Origin: Rhyacophila brunnea
Lineage: Eukaryota; Arthropoda; Insecta; Trichoptera; Rhyacophilidae
Direction: 5' to 3'
NCBI GenBank assembly: GCA_022495005.1
Contig: JAGYXB010000046.1
Span: forward strand, 186,001-250,000
DNA length: 64,000 nt
Position numbers and translations under genes: made by a program. The notes beneath the pieces were generated by a model. The model worked only from the letters and a program-made list of their open reading frames with translations. It was not told the DNA's origin and searched no databases. Position 1 is the stretch's first letter; every line of letters starts with the position of its first letter. Shown in pieces: positions 38,901 to 47,964 of the stretch.

Positions 38901-40443
38901 ACACTCGAAACGAAGACGTCCAGGTCGCCACCCTAAGTTTTATCATCGTCATCACCATCATGGAAAATCCAAGTCGAAAAGTAAGCATCACAATCAACAC
39001 GCCCATCACCCACATAAACAATCGCACATTGAAACGTCTGAATTATTTCCATACCCAAGCGAAAACGATCAAGTTTACATAGCAAAAGATTTAGATGTCG
39101 CTATGGAGAAGAGACAATTTAACGAAAATTTAAACAACCACAGTGTGTTCAAGAGAGATACAAGTAACGGACAGAAAAATATACAAATTTTGAATCCAGA
39201 ATCTATAATAGTTTATCCTAAAAATAATCAAGTGATCAATGTTGAAGTGATGCCAAGGGCAGGAGAATTCCCTTCAATCGATTATGACACGTCAAGTCGT
39301 GAAGACAACAATAATTATATGACAGTTGTTTTGACTCTTGAAAATCAAAACAGATTGAAAAATCATAGAATAACTCCGCCTGTCAATCGAACTACATATT
39401 TTGACCCCCAAACTTCAAACACTCATCAACAATTATTAATAAATAGAAATTTACATAATCAACATAAAATAAAAGAGGATGGATACAAAAAAGATTTATT
39501 AACACCCAATTACGAGGTGCTGTACTCTCAAAAGTATTACACTGGAAATAAAAATGTATTTAACCATAATATGGGAAGGGGGAATAATTTTAACGCGACA
39601 AATGATACTGAACGCTGGGCAGATCAAACATTTAATGATATCAGATTCGCATCACTCGATAAAAATATTCCAAATGATAACACTGTTGGATATAATCACT
39701 TCATTCTCAACAAGCAGGTTTTGTACGACAATCCGATATATTCTCACATTTCTAACGCATTTCAAATGGCAAAAAATAATAAAGAAACCAATATACCGAA
39801 AAATAAAGTGCAAAATTTCGAATCTTTGCGTATTAAAAGTAACACAGGTATTATAAATCCGTACAGTTTGTACACTAGCCATCAAAACAAGCGTATAGAA
39901 CCGGCGCTCATCAAGAGATATCCTGAAAGTATCCGCGACAAGATAAACGACCCTTCTGATTATAAGACGACGAAGGAAAACGAACATGCGCAATTCGGAA
40001 AAGCTGTCAAGCTGGGAAACGCGCTTAACGAGATTCAAATTTTCCGGCAGCATGGAAATGACCGCGTTACAAGTTTCGTCAACAGCAGCGACAGAGTTCC
40101 GGACATACACAAGTACAGGTCAGACATTGACGAAAAAGATTACGACAAACGGCCTTCGAATATCAATAGCAGTGACGGAATCTACGTGTTCAGCGACATT
40201 AACGTCAACAATCACCAAGTGTTTGGAAGGCTGCAGAGGAAGTCTGTGAAGAATCTGACACCACCTCCACCGCTGTCAGCTGGGAGAAAACTGGTGGAAT
40301 TGAGCTACAGAAAATGCCTATTAGGAAGAGGTTCTCCACTGGCTTCAGATCCTTCAAGTTTAATTAGCTGGACATTAACCCCCGTGAGAGTTTTCGGAGG
40401 AGCTATATTGAAACACGCCCAACCTTTTTGTGGGTCGTTTTAA
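23757..40443 (+). CDS. secreted pentraxin with a ~710-residue insertion in the pentraxin domain
   Basis: Five exons, 23757-23921, 26774-26879, 28332-28540, 30608-30677 and 38105-40443, join with GT-AG borders and phases 0, 1, 0, 1 into 2889 nt (962 residues). Residues 1 to about 27 form a signal peptide (core YYFYIVLVTFSSVV). Residues about 40-202 are the N-terminal part of a pentraxin/LamG-like fold: Cys72 in FTFCVWLKS, Cys134 in the near-signature HVCLSWHA (pentraxin pattern H-x-C-x-[ST]-W-x-[ST], last position Ala), then GGGDLVVGQE and the GEIFGFNM strand. Residues 203-915 are low-complexity and Cys-free. The last 45 residues (Cys921, LISWTLTPVRVFGGAIL, Cys959) complete the fold. Classical pentraxins bind ligands with calcium and form rings; ligand and role here are unknown. 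Confidence 0.88.
24265..24740 (-). mobile_element. MITE copy, inverted partner of 11147-11607
   Basis: Same interior as the 11.1-kb copy on the opposite strand (CAGAATTAACTGAAAATTAA, TTGATTTCCATAGTAACGCA, CTAATAAAAAC). It lies in intron 1 of the pentraxin gene. Confidence 0.6.
25670..25830 (+). repeat. tRNA-like repeat, copy 1
   Basis: TACAAAAGCCGATTGCAAC and AATTTAGAAAGCGCTTCAG, then a tRNA-like block with a CGTATAGCTTAATTGTC A box, GCATTCGAATCCTGC B box and a T9 run as a pol III stop. Copies with the same order are at 35380 and 55755. Intron 1 of the pentraxin gene. Too worn to be a working tRNA gene. Confidence 0.6.
26001..26686. mobile_element. TTAA-flanked palindrome element, deleted copy
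   Basis: TTAA (25997-26000) followed by GGGGGGACATGCTCGTCG, then only the outer ~160 bp of the left arm, a scar near 26158-26185, and about 500 bp of the right arm. The right end is missing about 190 bp and runs into an hAT end at 26698. The deletion removed the long palindrome, leaving a stable derivative. Confidence 0.8.
26698..26740. mobile_element. hAT family H1 terminal fragment
   Basis: GTGGCACGCGTTCCAAAGG then GCCATCCCTGCC is the complement of the H1 terminus (CAGGGATGGC...GCGTGCC). Only the last ~40 bp remain, abutting the deleted TTAA element. Confidence 0.55.
26774..26879 (+). CDS. pentraxin gene exon 2
   Basis: Acceptor ATTGTAG, donor GTAAGT (26880), phase 0 in, phase 1 out, 35 full codons. 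Contains the first conserved Cys in SRFTFCVWLKSANF, as expected for the first core strands of a pentraxin. It is too short to appear as a stand-alone open frame and was found from splice sites and family motif. Confidence 0.82.
28332..28540 (+). CDS. pentraxin gene exon 3: pentraxin signature
   Basis: Acceptor TTTTAAG, donor GTACTT (28541), phase 1 in, phase 0 out. Encodes the split Leu91 then HERDRLLRAWISPGG, and RWTHVCLSWHA (residues 129-139), the pentraxin signature with the second conserved Cys134, then WQAYIDGRLQGQG, matching the usual hairpin that follows the signature. An acceptor at GGGACAG (28347) is possible but breaks the phase with exon 2. Confidence 0.88.
28895..29428. mobile_element. 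probable MITE with direct internal repeats
   Basis: CCTTAGGCGTAAAACCCACTT near 28919 and its rough complement GGTGGGCTTTATGCCTTAACG near 29401 look like imperfect inverted ends. Inside, ACGAAAATACAACGTA occurs twice (28993, 29101) and TTAATTACAAGCC twice. GC content is higher than around it. Intron 3 of the pentraxin gene. Confidence 0.45.
30608..30677 (+). CDS. pentraxin gene exon 4
   Basis: 70-nt exon with a T-rich acceptor TTTTTTTTCAG and donor GTAATG (30678), phase 0 in, phase 1 out. Encodes LRDIIIPGGGDLVVGQEYTD then FDK, the GG-x-L-V-L-GQE strand found in pentraxins just before the calcium-loop region. Confidence 0.88.
30738..30975 (-). mobile_element. tRNA-derived SINE
   Basis: Read on the minus strand: a tRNA head with A box GGTGGCCGTGCGGTTTAAGC, B box GGTTCGAATCCTGGG, then a unique body ending near GATCCTATTAGGATCGGAC. 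The same family is at 22213-22400. It lies in intron 4 of the pentraxin gene, antisense. Confidence 0.75.
31502..34138 (-). mobile_element. hAT transposon, nearly complete, frameshifted
   Basis: Contains the transposase described in the next entry. Candidate ends are CATTGGCGGCCTTAGGCCC at 31502 and the complement of CATTACAGGCCTCTCGCCC ending at 34138 (13 of 19 positions agree). No clean 8-bp duplication is visible, so the borders are provisional. It sits antisense inside intron 4 of the pentraxin gene. Confidence 0.65.
31719..33821 (-). pseudogene. hAT transposase (DUF4371 / ZMYM1-like), broken by frameshifts
   Basis: Four overlapping minus-strand frames make one protein. 33821-33483: a TTF-type zinc finger (CNERNLFFCFHCLIF). 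33474-33097: KNRLILTKIL...ALRGHDE motif of DUF4371. 33052-31847, with upstream codons reading VAIQVDETTD (first catalytic Asp): SYDGAAIMSG, IHCYAHQFNLVMQKA, and the C-terminal hAT dimerisation motif TTVESERCFSTLKRIKTFLR. 31910-31719: the last residues (RLTALAMLSIEKKYV). Breaks: between the zinc-finger and DUF4371 frames (about 33480), at about 33107 (one base short in an A run) and at about 31870. Few changes, so recent; as it stands it cannot make a full protein. Confidence 0.85.
34918..35114. repeat. palindrome with telomere-like repeats in the loop
   Basis: Arms of about 74 bp (34918-34991 and 35041-35114; GGTACAAGTCGGTTATGTGG and its complement) with only a few mismatches. The ~49-bp loop is CCTAAC-type sequence (ACCTAACCAAACCTAACC). 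TTAGG is the telomere repeat of most insects. Probably a small MITE; no clear duplication. Confidence 0.65.
35380..35556 (+). repeat. tRNA-like repeat, copy 2
   Basis: The best-preserved tRNA-like block: GTCCGTAGCTTAATTGG (A box), ACGGGTTCAAATCTCGTC (B box) and a T7 pol III stop, preceded by ACACAAAAACCGAT as in the copies at 25670 and 55755. The acceptor ends do not pair well (GGTCCGT against GTCGGGC), so I call it tRNA-derived, not a tRNA gene. Confidence 0.55.
36290..36740. mobile_element. hAT-type MITE, family H2, copy 1
   Basis: Ends CAGTGGTGAG and TTGCCACTG (complement CAGTGGCAA), 451 bp. Flanks ACGGGAAT and ACAGGAAT are an 8-bp duplication with one mismatch. Interior shared with 41326-41909 (TAGTGCACACTAAAC-type, ATTGAACTAAGA). 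Intron 4 of the pentraxin gene. Confidence 0.75.
37295..37699. mobile_element. MITE with AATTGAAGGGGTTAT ends
   Basis: AATTGAAGGGGTTATCGCAA at 37295 and TTGCAATAACCCCTTCAATT ending 37699 are complements with one mismatch, extended inward by GACAATGAT / ATCATTGTC. The AATT outside GAAGGGG may be the target duplication. Intron 4 of the pentraxin gene, about 400 bp before exon 5. Confidence 0.65.
38105..40443 (+). CDS. pentraxin gene exon 5: insertion and C-terminal strands
   Basis: Acceptor TTTCAG at 38104, open to TAA at 40441-40443. Begins GLDDGIEGEIFGFNMVLS (pentraxin strand, residues 184-201), then about 710 residues of Asn/Asp/His/Tyr-rich sequence, then YRKCLLGRGSPLAS and LISWTLTPVRVFGGAILKHA, the pentraxin C-terminal strands. 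The frame is uninterrupted for 779 codons in AT-rich DNA, which itself supports coding. The other long frames on both strands here (for example 39652-40110 minus) are shadows. Confidence 0.92.
38161..40299 (+). other. disordered insertion within the pentraxin domain
   Basis: Codes for residues about 203-915, with no cysteine. A basic/His cluster lies near residues 445-490 (RHSKRRRPGR, then HRHHHHGKSKSKSK). Dibasic sites occur at about 516 (MEKRQF) and 531 (VFKRDT). KRRR and KR sites could be cut by furin-like convertases in the secretory pathway, but that is inference. Many Asn and Tyr repeats (for example HNYYQNQESRNYYH) suggest an extended or intrinsically disordered region. Confidence 0.75.
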
Positions 40444-40638
40444 GTAAATATACAATTGTTAATCAACTCTTATTTATATATTGTGTACATAATAATTATA
40501 TAGTTAGGTATATAACACTGTGGAGAGAGAAGAATTATTTGCAAATTTTAAACGATCAGTAGGTACCTAGTCGATAACAGCATCACACGTAACGTACGCA
40601 CCGCACCCTTCATCGTAATGCAATTATGAATAATTTGT

Positions 40639-40644
40639 AATAAA
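40639..40644 (+). terminator. candidate polyadenylation signal of the pentraxin gene
   Basis: First AATAAA after the stop codon, 196 nt downstream. Further AATAAA copies follow near 40886. Which is used cannot be told from sequence. Confidence 0.4.
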
Positions 40645-40699
40645 CTATATGTAGGTACTACTAAACAATTCCACAATACTACATAACTGTTTAAAAATC

Positions 40700-41325
40700 G
40701 TCACCTCAATACTACAAACTAGATAACTTGATTTTCACTGCTTTTTGAGATAGCTTTTGAATATGATTCTACATTTCCTTCTCTACAAAATTATAAGACT
40801 AGGTAGTCAGAAGTTAATGGTAACTCTATTAATTTTGTGTTTGAAAATATTAGATAACTTTAATTAAAACCATAAATGCATTCAATAAATAAAACAATAT
40901 AACTACAATATTTTTTCACATAATTGAACATTCTTTAATTGTTCCTAATTAAATAAGCACAATTTCCATTTTTATTTTAAATAATAATTAGTATAGCCTT
41001 GATTTATGTTGATCAAGTAAAGTTTAAATTCCATTTTCCCAACAATGACCAAATCAGAGATATCTAGTTTTAGTATTAAGGTGACGAAATAATACTAAGA
41101 TATAATATAAATATGTTATAGTGATAAGAAAAATGTGCTCTTACATTATTTAATAGCTTATTAGAGTTGGCTCATGTTTTCTTCATGTCAAGTCGATTTC
41201 GTGACAATATATTGTATAACAATAATAAATGATAGGCGTAATATTTTTTTTTTTATATAAAATGTAATATTTGCTTTATTGAAAAAATCTCGCCTCTTCA
41301 GAGCGAAAACTAACTCTGCGGATAT
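40700..41325. other. AT-rich spacer, nothing recognised
   Basis: Sequence downstream of the pentraxin gene. It carries several AATAAA strings but no coding-quality frame or paired ends. Confidence 0.4.
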
Positions 41326-41909
41326 CAGTAACGAAGGGTGGAGGTAGGCTGATAAGATCCGGTATACATAGTGCACATTAAAATTTGTTAATCATACGTA
41401 TTTGTTTTTATTGAACTAAGACTACGATTATTTACAGATGGTGTTGGTTAGTTTTTAAAAATTCATTAAACCCTGCCTAAACCAAGCCATAATAACTTTG
41501 GTATATTATGGGCGATTAGACAAAATACACAGTGCACACTTTTACATTCATACGTACTTATTTGACTAAGTACATATTGCACATATAGTTGGTTCATATT
41601 TTTAAAATCTTTAAGCCTTGCCTAAACCAAACTATCATAGATACATAATATTATTTTATGTATAAAATATCCAAAGTTATAAATGAATTAATTGCATAAT
41701 TTTAGATATTTTATAGACAGACGAGTATTTTTTTGACTATTATCCATTATGGATAGGTTTTTGCAGGGTTTAATTGAGTATTAAAAACAAACCAACGCCA
41801 TCTGTAAATTATAGCTTATTTCAAAGAAAACAAATACGCATGACTGAAAAAGTTGTGTGTGCATTATTTATGGCGGATCTTAACAGCCTACCTCCACCCT
41901 TCGCCGCTG
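41326..41909. mobile_element. hAT-type MITE, family H2, copy 2
   Basis: CAGTAACGAAGGGTGGAGG on the left and CCTCCACCCTTCGCCGCTG on the right, inverted. Interior similar to 36290-36740. The flanking 8 bp are not a convincing duplication. The 61-codon frame at 41774-41959 is incidental. Confidence 0.65.
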
Positions 41910-42723
41910 GACATATGGGTTATAAAATTATATATGTCATGTATAAAGTAAGTACTTAATTGATTTTTCTCCATTTTTTGTTAAAACAATAAAATGTTAC
42001 TATCGGAAAAACAATACTTGTTAAAATGTCTAAAATGATATTCGTCTGCGTATTCATTTTGATTATTCAAATATATTTCAGGTACATTTGTTTATAATTA
42101 GTATAGAAAAAAGTACTTAACATCCAAATCAAAATAAAATACATAACCCTATAAAACATCCAGTCACCGACCTGAGGAAGAATATTAAATACTTGAAGTT
42201 ATTGATGGTAACACAGGTACAATAGGCTTAATGATTAATTCGCTAAGTATTCTGAGAAAAGGGCAAACGACTGAACAAACGTGCGAATAATCCAAACCGT
42301 AAAGTTGTTTTTCATTGATGACTTGCTTGTAAACAGTTGCTACTGCTTGTTACTAACCGATTTTTAGAAAGAAAAGCATTTTGATATTATGATATTATTA
42401 AAATAATTTCGGATATGCGGTTTTAAGTAGGTATCTATCTATTTTTATGACAGTATTCACATATGAAAATCATTAATTGACATGCTCGGGTGTAGACCAT
42501 GGTGAGTGACACTTTTTCCAAAACTCACTTTTTTGGTGTATACTATGTTTTCTGACGTCCTCTTTAACCGGTAAATTTTTTGTTGTGGTAGCACTGCGTT
42601 AAGATGCTTTTTAGAAAGTGCAATCCATGGTATCTGACAATCGTTTCATGTACACTGTAAGTGAAGCAAGATGGCGGAGCGAAGGCAGTTAACATGAGTG
42701 CCAGTCTCACTAGTAATGTGAAA

Positions 42724-42835
42724 ACCTTATGAATCAGACGGATCCTTTTGACAGCGATGATAGTCTGATGGACCCGGACTATTATACCAAAAATAGTGAT
42801 GTAAGCTCGTCAAATAGTGAAATTATTAGTATGGT
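42724..42835 (+). other. possible acidic first exon, unassigned
   Basis: ATG at 42730 opens MNQTDPFDSDDSLMDPDYYT and continues Ser/Asn-rich to NSEIISM, ending at a good donor GTAAGA. Acidic Asp/Ser-rich starts of this kind are common in insect transposon-derived proteins. I found no matching downstream exon, so this may be a relic. Confidence 0.3.
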
Positions 42836-44152
42836 AAGATTTTGGCATATTTAAAGTAAACTATGGTAAGTGACTTCACTTAACATGTTATACAAATGCT
42901 GTGATTAATACTGATATTAAGAACTTTTAATGGCATCTCCTTGTAGTTACCATCGTTTACTTGATTTTTTTTATTAATTATACTGTACTTCATTTAATGT
43001 CAACTGCATAAGATTAGGTTGTTTTCATGAAAAACGAATAAAGAATAAACGTAGAGGGAATATCGTCATTATTATATTCTCTGAAAGCCTAGTCAAGTGC
43101 TAATAACAATAACACTTCATGTTTAAATACGGTAGATATCAAAGCATATTTCTTACATAATAGACCTAAACGAAGGCAGACAACCATTGTGGAAATTCGT
43201 CACTTAATATTCAGACTATTATGAGCATTCCAAATTAGACATTCTGCGTCCAGGAAATACAACACAGTTTTGATTAAATCTCGACTGGCTCACAAGGACG
43301 AAAGTAATTTTTGGAAAACAATTTCAATTCGAAGGCAATCACCGTCGCAATTGTCATCGTGTCGACAGCCTTCGGTCAAAAAGTAAACTACCGGAACCGA
43401 TCCGCAGACGACGCCGTGTTGATTCATTATTATTTACATCCTGATCAAAATTCATACCTACAAAGTTTATTTCATTCATTTATGAGTACAGCTTCTCTAA
43501 TGTATTGGTACGCGTTGTTTGGACCTAGTTATAGAATCTAGGTCAGGGTTGGCGAACCTTTTTATGTACGCGTGCCAAAATTTCCCAAATATTATTTTTC
43601 AACTCTCTGGGGTGCCAAGCATTTTTTCATGAGGAAAAAACAGTTTTTAAAAATTCTATAAAAAAATTATGATGTTCTAGATACCACTCACAGAATATAG
43701 CAGACATATAGCTTAATCACTTTTTACAATTACGCCATACATTTCGGTCCACTGTCCACTTTGAAACTGTCTGCCAGAATTACTACTATTAGCTTTACCA
43801 AATTTTTGTTTCTTATCTGGTGCAGTCATTTTTTGTGGGTATAAATGAAACTTTTTGTTAATGTAGGTATTAATTAATTTGGTTCTAATCGCACAAATTA
43901 ACGTGAAAATTGCTCCAATCAGATGAGGCATTCTCTCGCTACAGTGGTCTCAAGTATTGTAAATCGATCAAAATTAGAGGTTCGTGGCGCGGTACCCCCC
44001 GCCGCCTGATGAAGTTGGTGTGATAATATTATAAGTGACGCGTACAGTCTAAGGACCAACCTATGCAATTATATATTTAAATTAAGCGTAATGCTTATCC
44101 TTGAAGCGTATTTGCCTGCTATTTTTATACAATGCGATCTGTCATTTATTAT

Positions 44153-44751
44153 TACTAGCTGAGCCAGCTGGCGGTCGCCAGTCTGTCTCGCTAGGTCTTG
44201 CAGACGGCTTGGCGGTGTTGGATTTTTAATATAATTGTGAAGTATGCATAGATGGCGCCATAGTTTTCCCTTCGGGATGGGTTTGTTATTCACCTCAGAC
44301 AGTTTGACATTTCGCTGATTTGTCATTTTTACGATTTGAAAATCGTCACTGCCAATATAAATTTGGACTCGTATGCGTAGTCTATTCAGGAGTCTGGCCT
44401 TCACAATATCGTTTAACACCGCCTTAGGCTGCTATGCCTAGCAGAACAGCTGGCAATCGCCGATTGCTACCACTGACATTTTAATTTTAATACAATATAT
44501 GTGCAGTTAAATATGATAAATATTTATACATCTCAATCATTCGAATATAAAGCAATATATTATGTGATTATCATAAATAGCGATCCAATATAACGTGGTA
44601 TTAACCTCCTTCGGGTCCCATTGAGATAATAGAAGAAGGTTAGCAGTGTAAAAAATAAATTTAAACATTATTTTGTATTATCTGAGAGGAATAGAACAAT
44701 TCTGACAAGAATAGGAATTTATAAGACCTAAAAATGTGGAATCAGCTTAAA

Positions 44752-44755
<4 letters not shown>
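44153..44755 (+). repeat. dispersed repeat, copy 2 (other copy at 4383)
   Basis: Starts TAGCTGAGCCAGCTGGC and follows the 4.4-kb copy block by block with scattered differences. Inserted inside the hAT H1 element. Confidence 0.7.
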
Positions 44756-44783
<28 letters not shown>

Positions 44784-45185
44784 TTGACGACGATAAGTAA
44801 TGACGATATAAATGGGTAGGTATATAAAATCACAAATTTAAAAAATATAGCAATTTATATGACCAAGTAGAGTAGAATTAGGTTGGGATAACCTTCATCC
44901 AGCAGTGGATTGATCTTGGTTGATGATGATAATGACGATATTATGAATGGGTAAATATAATATGAACAATTTTGATAAATATAGCAATCGTTTAACCGCT
45001 AGTAGTAGAATCAGGTTGCGGAACCTTTCATCCAGCAGTGGATTGATCCTGGTTGATGATGATGATGACGATATGAATATGTAGGTAAATATAATATCAC
45101 CGATTTTGATAAATACAGCAATTTAAATGACAGAACGGAGTAGAATCAGGTTAGGGAGGCCTTTATCCAGCAGTGGATTGGTGGA
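44755..45185 (+). repeat. LINE-tail minisatellite, 4 units
   Basis: Cores CTTCATCCAGCAGTGGATTG near 44757, 44890, 45028 and 45160, spaced 132-139 bp, with TGATGATGA runs and the same AT-rich spacer as at 5140-5990. Some units match the 5-kb array in order, as if both arrays were copied from one parent. Confidence 0.75.
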
Positions 45186-45911
45186 CAAAAAAAAACAAAA
45201 TGGAGCTTTATCAAATTTAAAAAAATTTGTCTATGGGTCGTCATAAAAATATACATATAATAGCCATAAAAAATGGAAAAAATCGATCCGATCCATTAAG
45301 AATAGTCAAAAATGCATTTTTTATTTTAAAATCTGTTTATATATTTAGACGATATTTAAATCGTTATCCAGTGCGGGAAGAATAGCTGATGATAATATTG
45401 ATTGAAATATGTATATTATAACACCAATTATTGTTGAATACCTTTTAAATATTTTTGGGTTATATGGGCTAAATAAATTTATATAAGTTTCATTGGTTCA
45501 AAAAAAATAATATAATAGCCATGCAAAAAATGGGAACGAAATATTAGTCTATGGTTGATCGTGAAATCGCTGAAAATGCGCGCGGATAACCGGATAATAA
45601 AATGAGCAGTTTTAATGGAAATTTGTATAAATGTTATTGTTTATTCGATTTTAATGTGTTCAGTTATTATAACAGGATACATTTTTAAGTGACGAAAGTT
45701 AACAAAGTGTCAGTGGAATCGTGAGAAGTCAAGAATGATAAAAGTGTATATAGATTATTATTATTATGACATCTACCTATATCCTACCTAATAATATGAA
45801 ATATCATTTCCTTTTGATTTAAAGAACAGTGTTACAAAATGACGATTGTTTGTCATACTCGTTTATAGAGACATTAAAAATATAATGATTATTAAGTAAT
45901 TAATGTAAATA

Positions 45912-46970
45912 ATGATTATCTTCTTCTTATTGTGCCATCCCCTAGCGGAGGTCGGCCACCATCAAGGCGATCTTATATTTGTCGTCTGCTACCCGGAACA
46001 GTTCGGTGGAGCTGCACTCGTACCAATCTCGGAGGTTCTTAAGCCACGAAATGCGGCGCCGTCCTCTGCTACGCTTCTCATTGATCTTTCCTTGAATGAC
46101 GAGTTGGGGAATGCTGTATTTTGTCCTCTCATAATGTGGCTGAGGTATTGTAGTTTCCTGGTTTTTATACTACGTAGAACTTCTCGGTCCTTCCCCATTC
46201 GATTGAGAACTTCAACATTTGTCACCCGGTCAGTCCAAGGAATTTTGAGGATGCGTCTATACAGCCATATCTCGAAAGTTTCAAGTCTCCGTGGCATCTC
46301 TTGGTTTAGCGTCCATACTTCCATACCATAGAAAAGAATTGAGAGAATATAACAACGTACCATACCCAGTCTTAGACCTAAGTTAAGATCTCGATTGCTA
46401 AGGAGGCGTCTCATTTTGAGAAAGGCGCTCCTTGCGATCTCAATTCTAGTTTTTATTTCCTGAGACTGGTCCTATTTCTCATTGACCCATGTACCTAAAT
46501 ATTTATAATGGGTCACACGTTCGATTGGTTCGCTGTTAATCACAACATTTGTGTTGGTGTCTGATGTCTCTATTTTTGATACTAGTAATAGTTTTGTTTT
46601 TTTGAGGTTCATTTAAACCATAAGAATTACTGACCTCATTAACCTTTTCTACCAGTTGATGTAAACTCTTTAAACTATCAGCAATCAGCACAGTATCACC
46701 GGCATATCGTATATTGTTAATATGTTTGCCATTAACCATAATACCCACCGATTCACCTTGTAAGGCTTCCTTGAAAATAGCTTCCGAGTACATGTTAAAT
46801 AGCAAAGGTGACAATATACAACCCTGTCTTACACCGCGACGAATTTTTACCTCTCCACTGATTTCATTTTCAATCTCTATATTCGCTGTTTGATTCCAAT
46901 ATAAGTTAGCTATCAGTTGAATGTCTCTTGCATCCATGCCTTTCTCCTGTAAGAGCTCCTGTAATAGTAA
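45912..46970 (-). pseudogene. LINE family A, 5'-truncated reverse transcriptase
   Basis: Two minus-strand pieces. 46937-46536: reverse-transcriptase motifs RRGVRQGCILSPLLFNMYSE and YAGDTVLIAD. 46414-45989: the C-terminal part (RCYILSILFYGMEVWTLN, WLYRRILKIPWTDRVTNVEV, RKLQYLSHIMRGQN). The catalytic YADD box reads YAGD and frames are shifted between the pieces, so it is dead. The 3' end is GGGGATGGCACAATAAGAAG near 45925. Family resembles insect non-LTR endonuclease-reverse transcriptases; clade not assignable by eye. Nested in the hAT H1 element. Confidence 0.82.
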
Positions 46971-47404
46971 AATTGGGGATGATATTAAACCAGTGTTGCA
47001 AGTAAGTGAAATGTCGCTCGAAAATGTATTGGGAAGTAAACAAAAATCACCGAAATCGACTGGAAATTAATCCTGCGGGTGTCAACTGTGAAATTATGAT
47101 TTTAAACGATTCGAGAACGGATTATTTTTTTGAACCCATCGGACATGACAAATAAGGCATACAATCGCTCGCCAAAACCTGGAAAAGCTGTAGGATAATA
47201 ATATATAGGCGATTATAGGTATTTTTTTTCTCTTCAAATGCGTGCCATGCAAAATCATCTAGCGTGCCATAGGTTCTCCACCCCTAATCTAGGTCAATGG
47301 TTGTCATGTGCGACTACCAGCGCTTTACAAAATAATATTTCAAAAATGTATTCATAAAATTGGTTGATTACACATGACTTGTCTTAAATTTCTTTCCACT
47401 TGAG

Positions 47405-47660
47405 TTATTGATTGATATTGTCGTTTTGTTGATGGTGTCGTATATCTGAACCCAGCAACCTCTTTGCTTCGACGCTACCAGAGATCACTCTTCTCTTGAG
47501 GCTGCTCGGATCTTTTCTTACTACGTGGCCGAAGAACACAAGTTTTTCTATGACAGACACATTTATACGCATGTCCGTCCATGGAGTGCGGAGCATCTTT
47601 TGCCAGCACCGCATCTCAAACACGTCAATTCTCTTCTAATCGGATTCTCTGATAGTTCAA
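47405..47660 (-). pseudogene. LINE family C, C-terminal fragment
   Basis: Minus-strand frame FEMRCWQKMLRTPWTDMRIN, then FFGHVVRKDPSSLKRRVISG and a basic tail. This W-x-x-ML-x-PWT...GH-x-x-R pattern is the C-terminal region of many non-LTR reverse transcriptases. A block is missing between the two motifs' usual spacing. Only this fragment remains. Confidence 0.65.
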
Positions 47661-47964
47661 GTTTCAACACCGTACAGAAAGATAAAAATATTTGTGTTTT
47701 TTATTGTTTTAGTCATTTAGCAGTTCTTTTAATGCTGTGATTTTTCCATAAATCTTGGTGAGAAGGCTTATAACGTTCTTGCTTCGTTATGTTCGAATGT
47801 ACTTCAAGGATCGCGAATACAAAAAAATAATTTAATTACAATATATTCCTAAGTTTCATATAATAAAATTGTAGTAATTTAATTGTAACTACATACATTG
47901 TAGTGTTTGAGAACTGGTTAAAATTGGATTGACAATATACATTATAAAACTCAATTGACACTTG

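Larger units (their letters stand above)
43544..47286. mobile_element. hAT family H1 element swollen by nested insertions
   Basis: Left end CAGGGTTGGCGAACC, right end GGTTCTCCACCCCTA. The 8-bp ATCTAGGT at 43536-43543 is repeated exactly at 47287-47294. The outer segments match the H1 MITEs (43900-44060 is the inverse of 10440-10620), while the middle holds the dispersed repeat (44153), LINE-tail minisatellite (44755) and LINE A (45912). The duplication shows the ends belong together despite 3.7 kb between them. Confidence 0.85.

Noticed and set aside
39652..40110. 152-codon minus-strand frame
   Set aside because: Lies antisense to the well-supported exon 5 of the pentraxin gene; a shadow of its codon pattern.
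43311..43541. 76-codon plus frame with a hydrophobic start
   Set aside because: Looks a little like a signal peptide, but there is no family match, no splice partner, and the hAT insertion follows at once.
45912..46331. 139-codon plus-strand frame
   Set aside because: Antisense to the LINE A reverse-transcriptase fragment.
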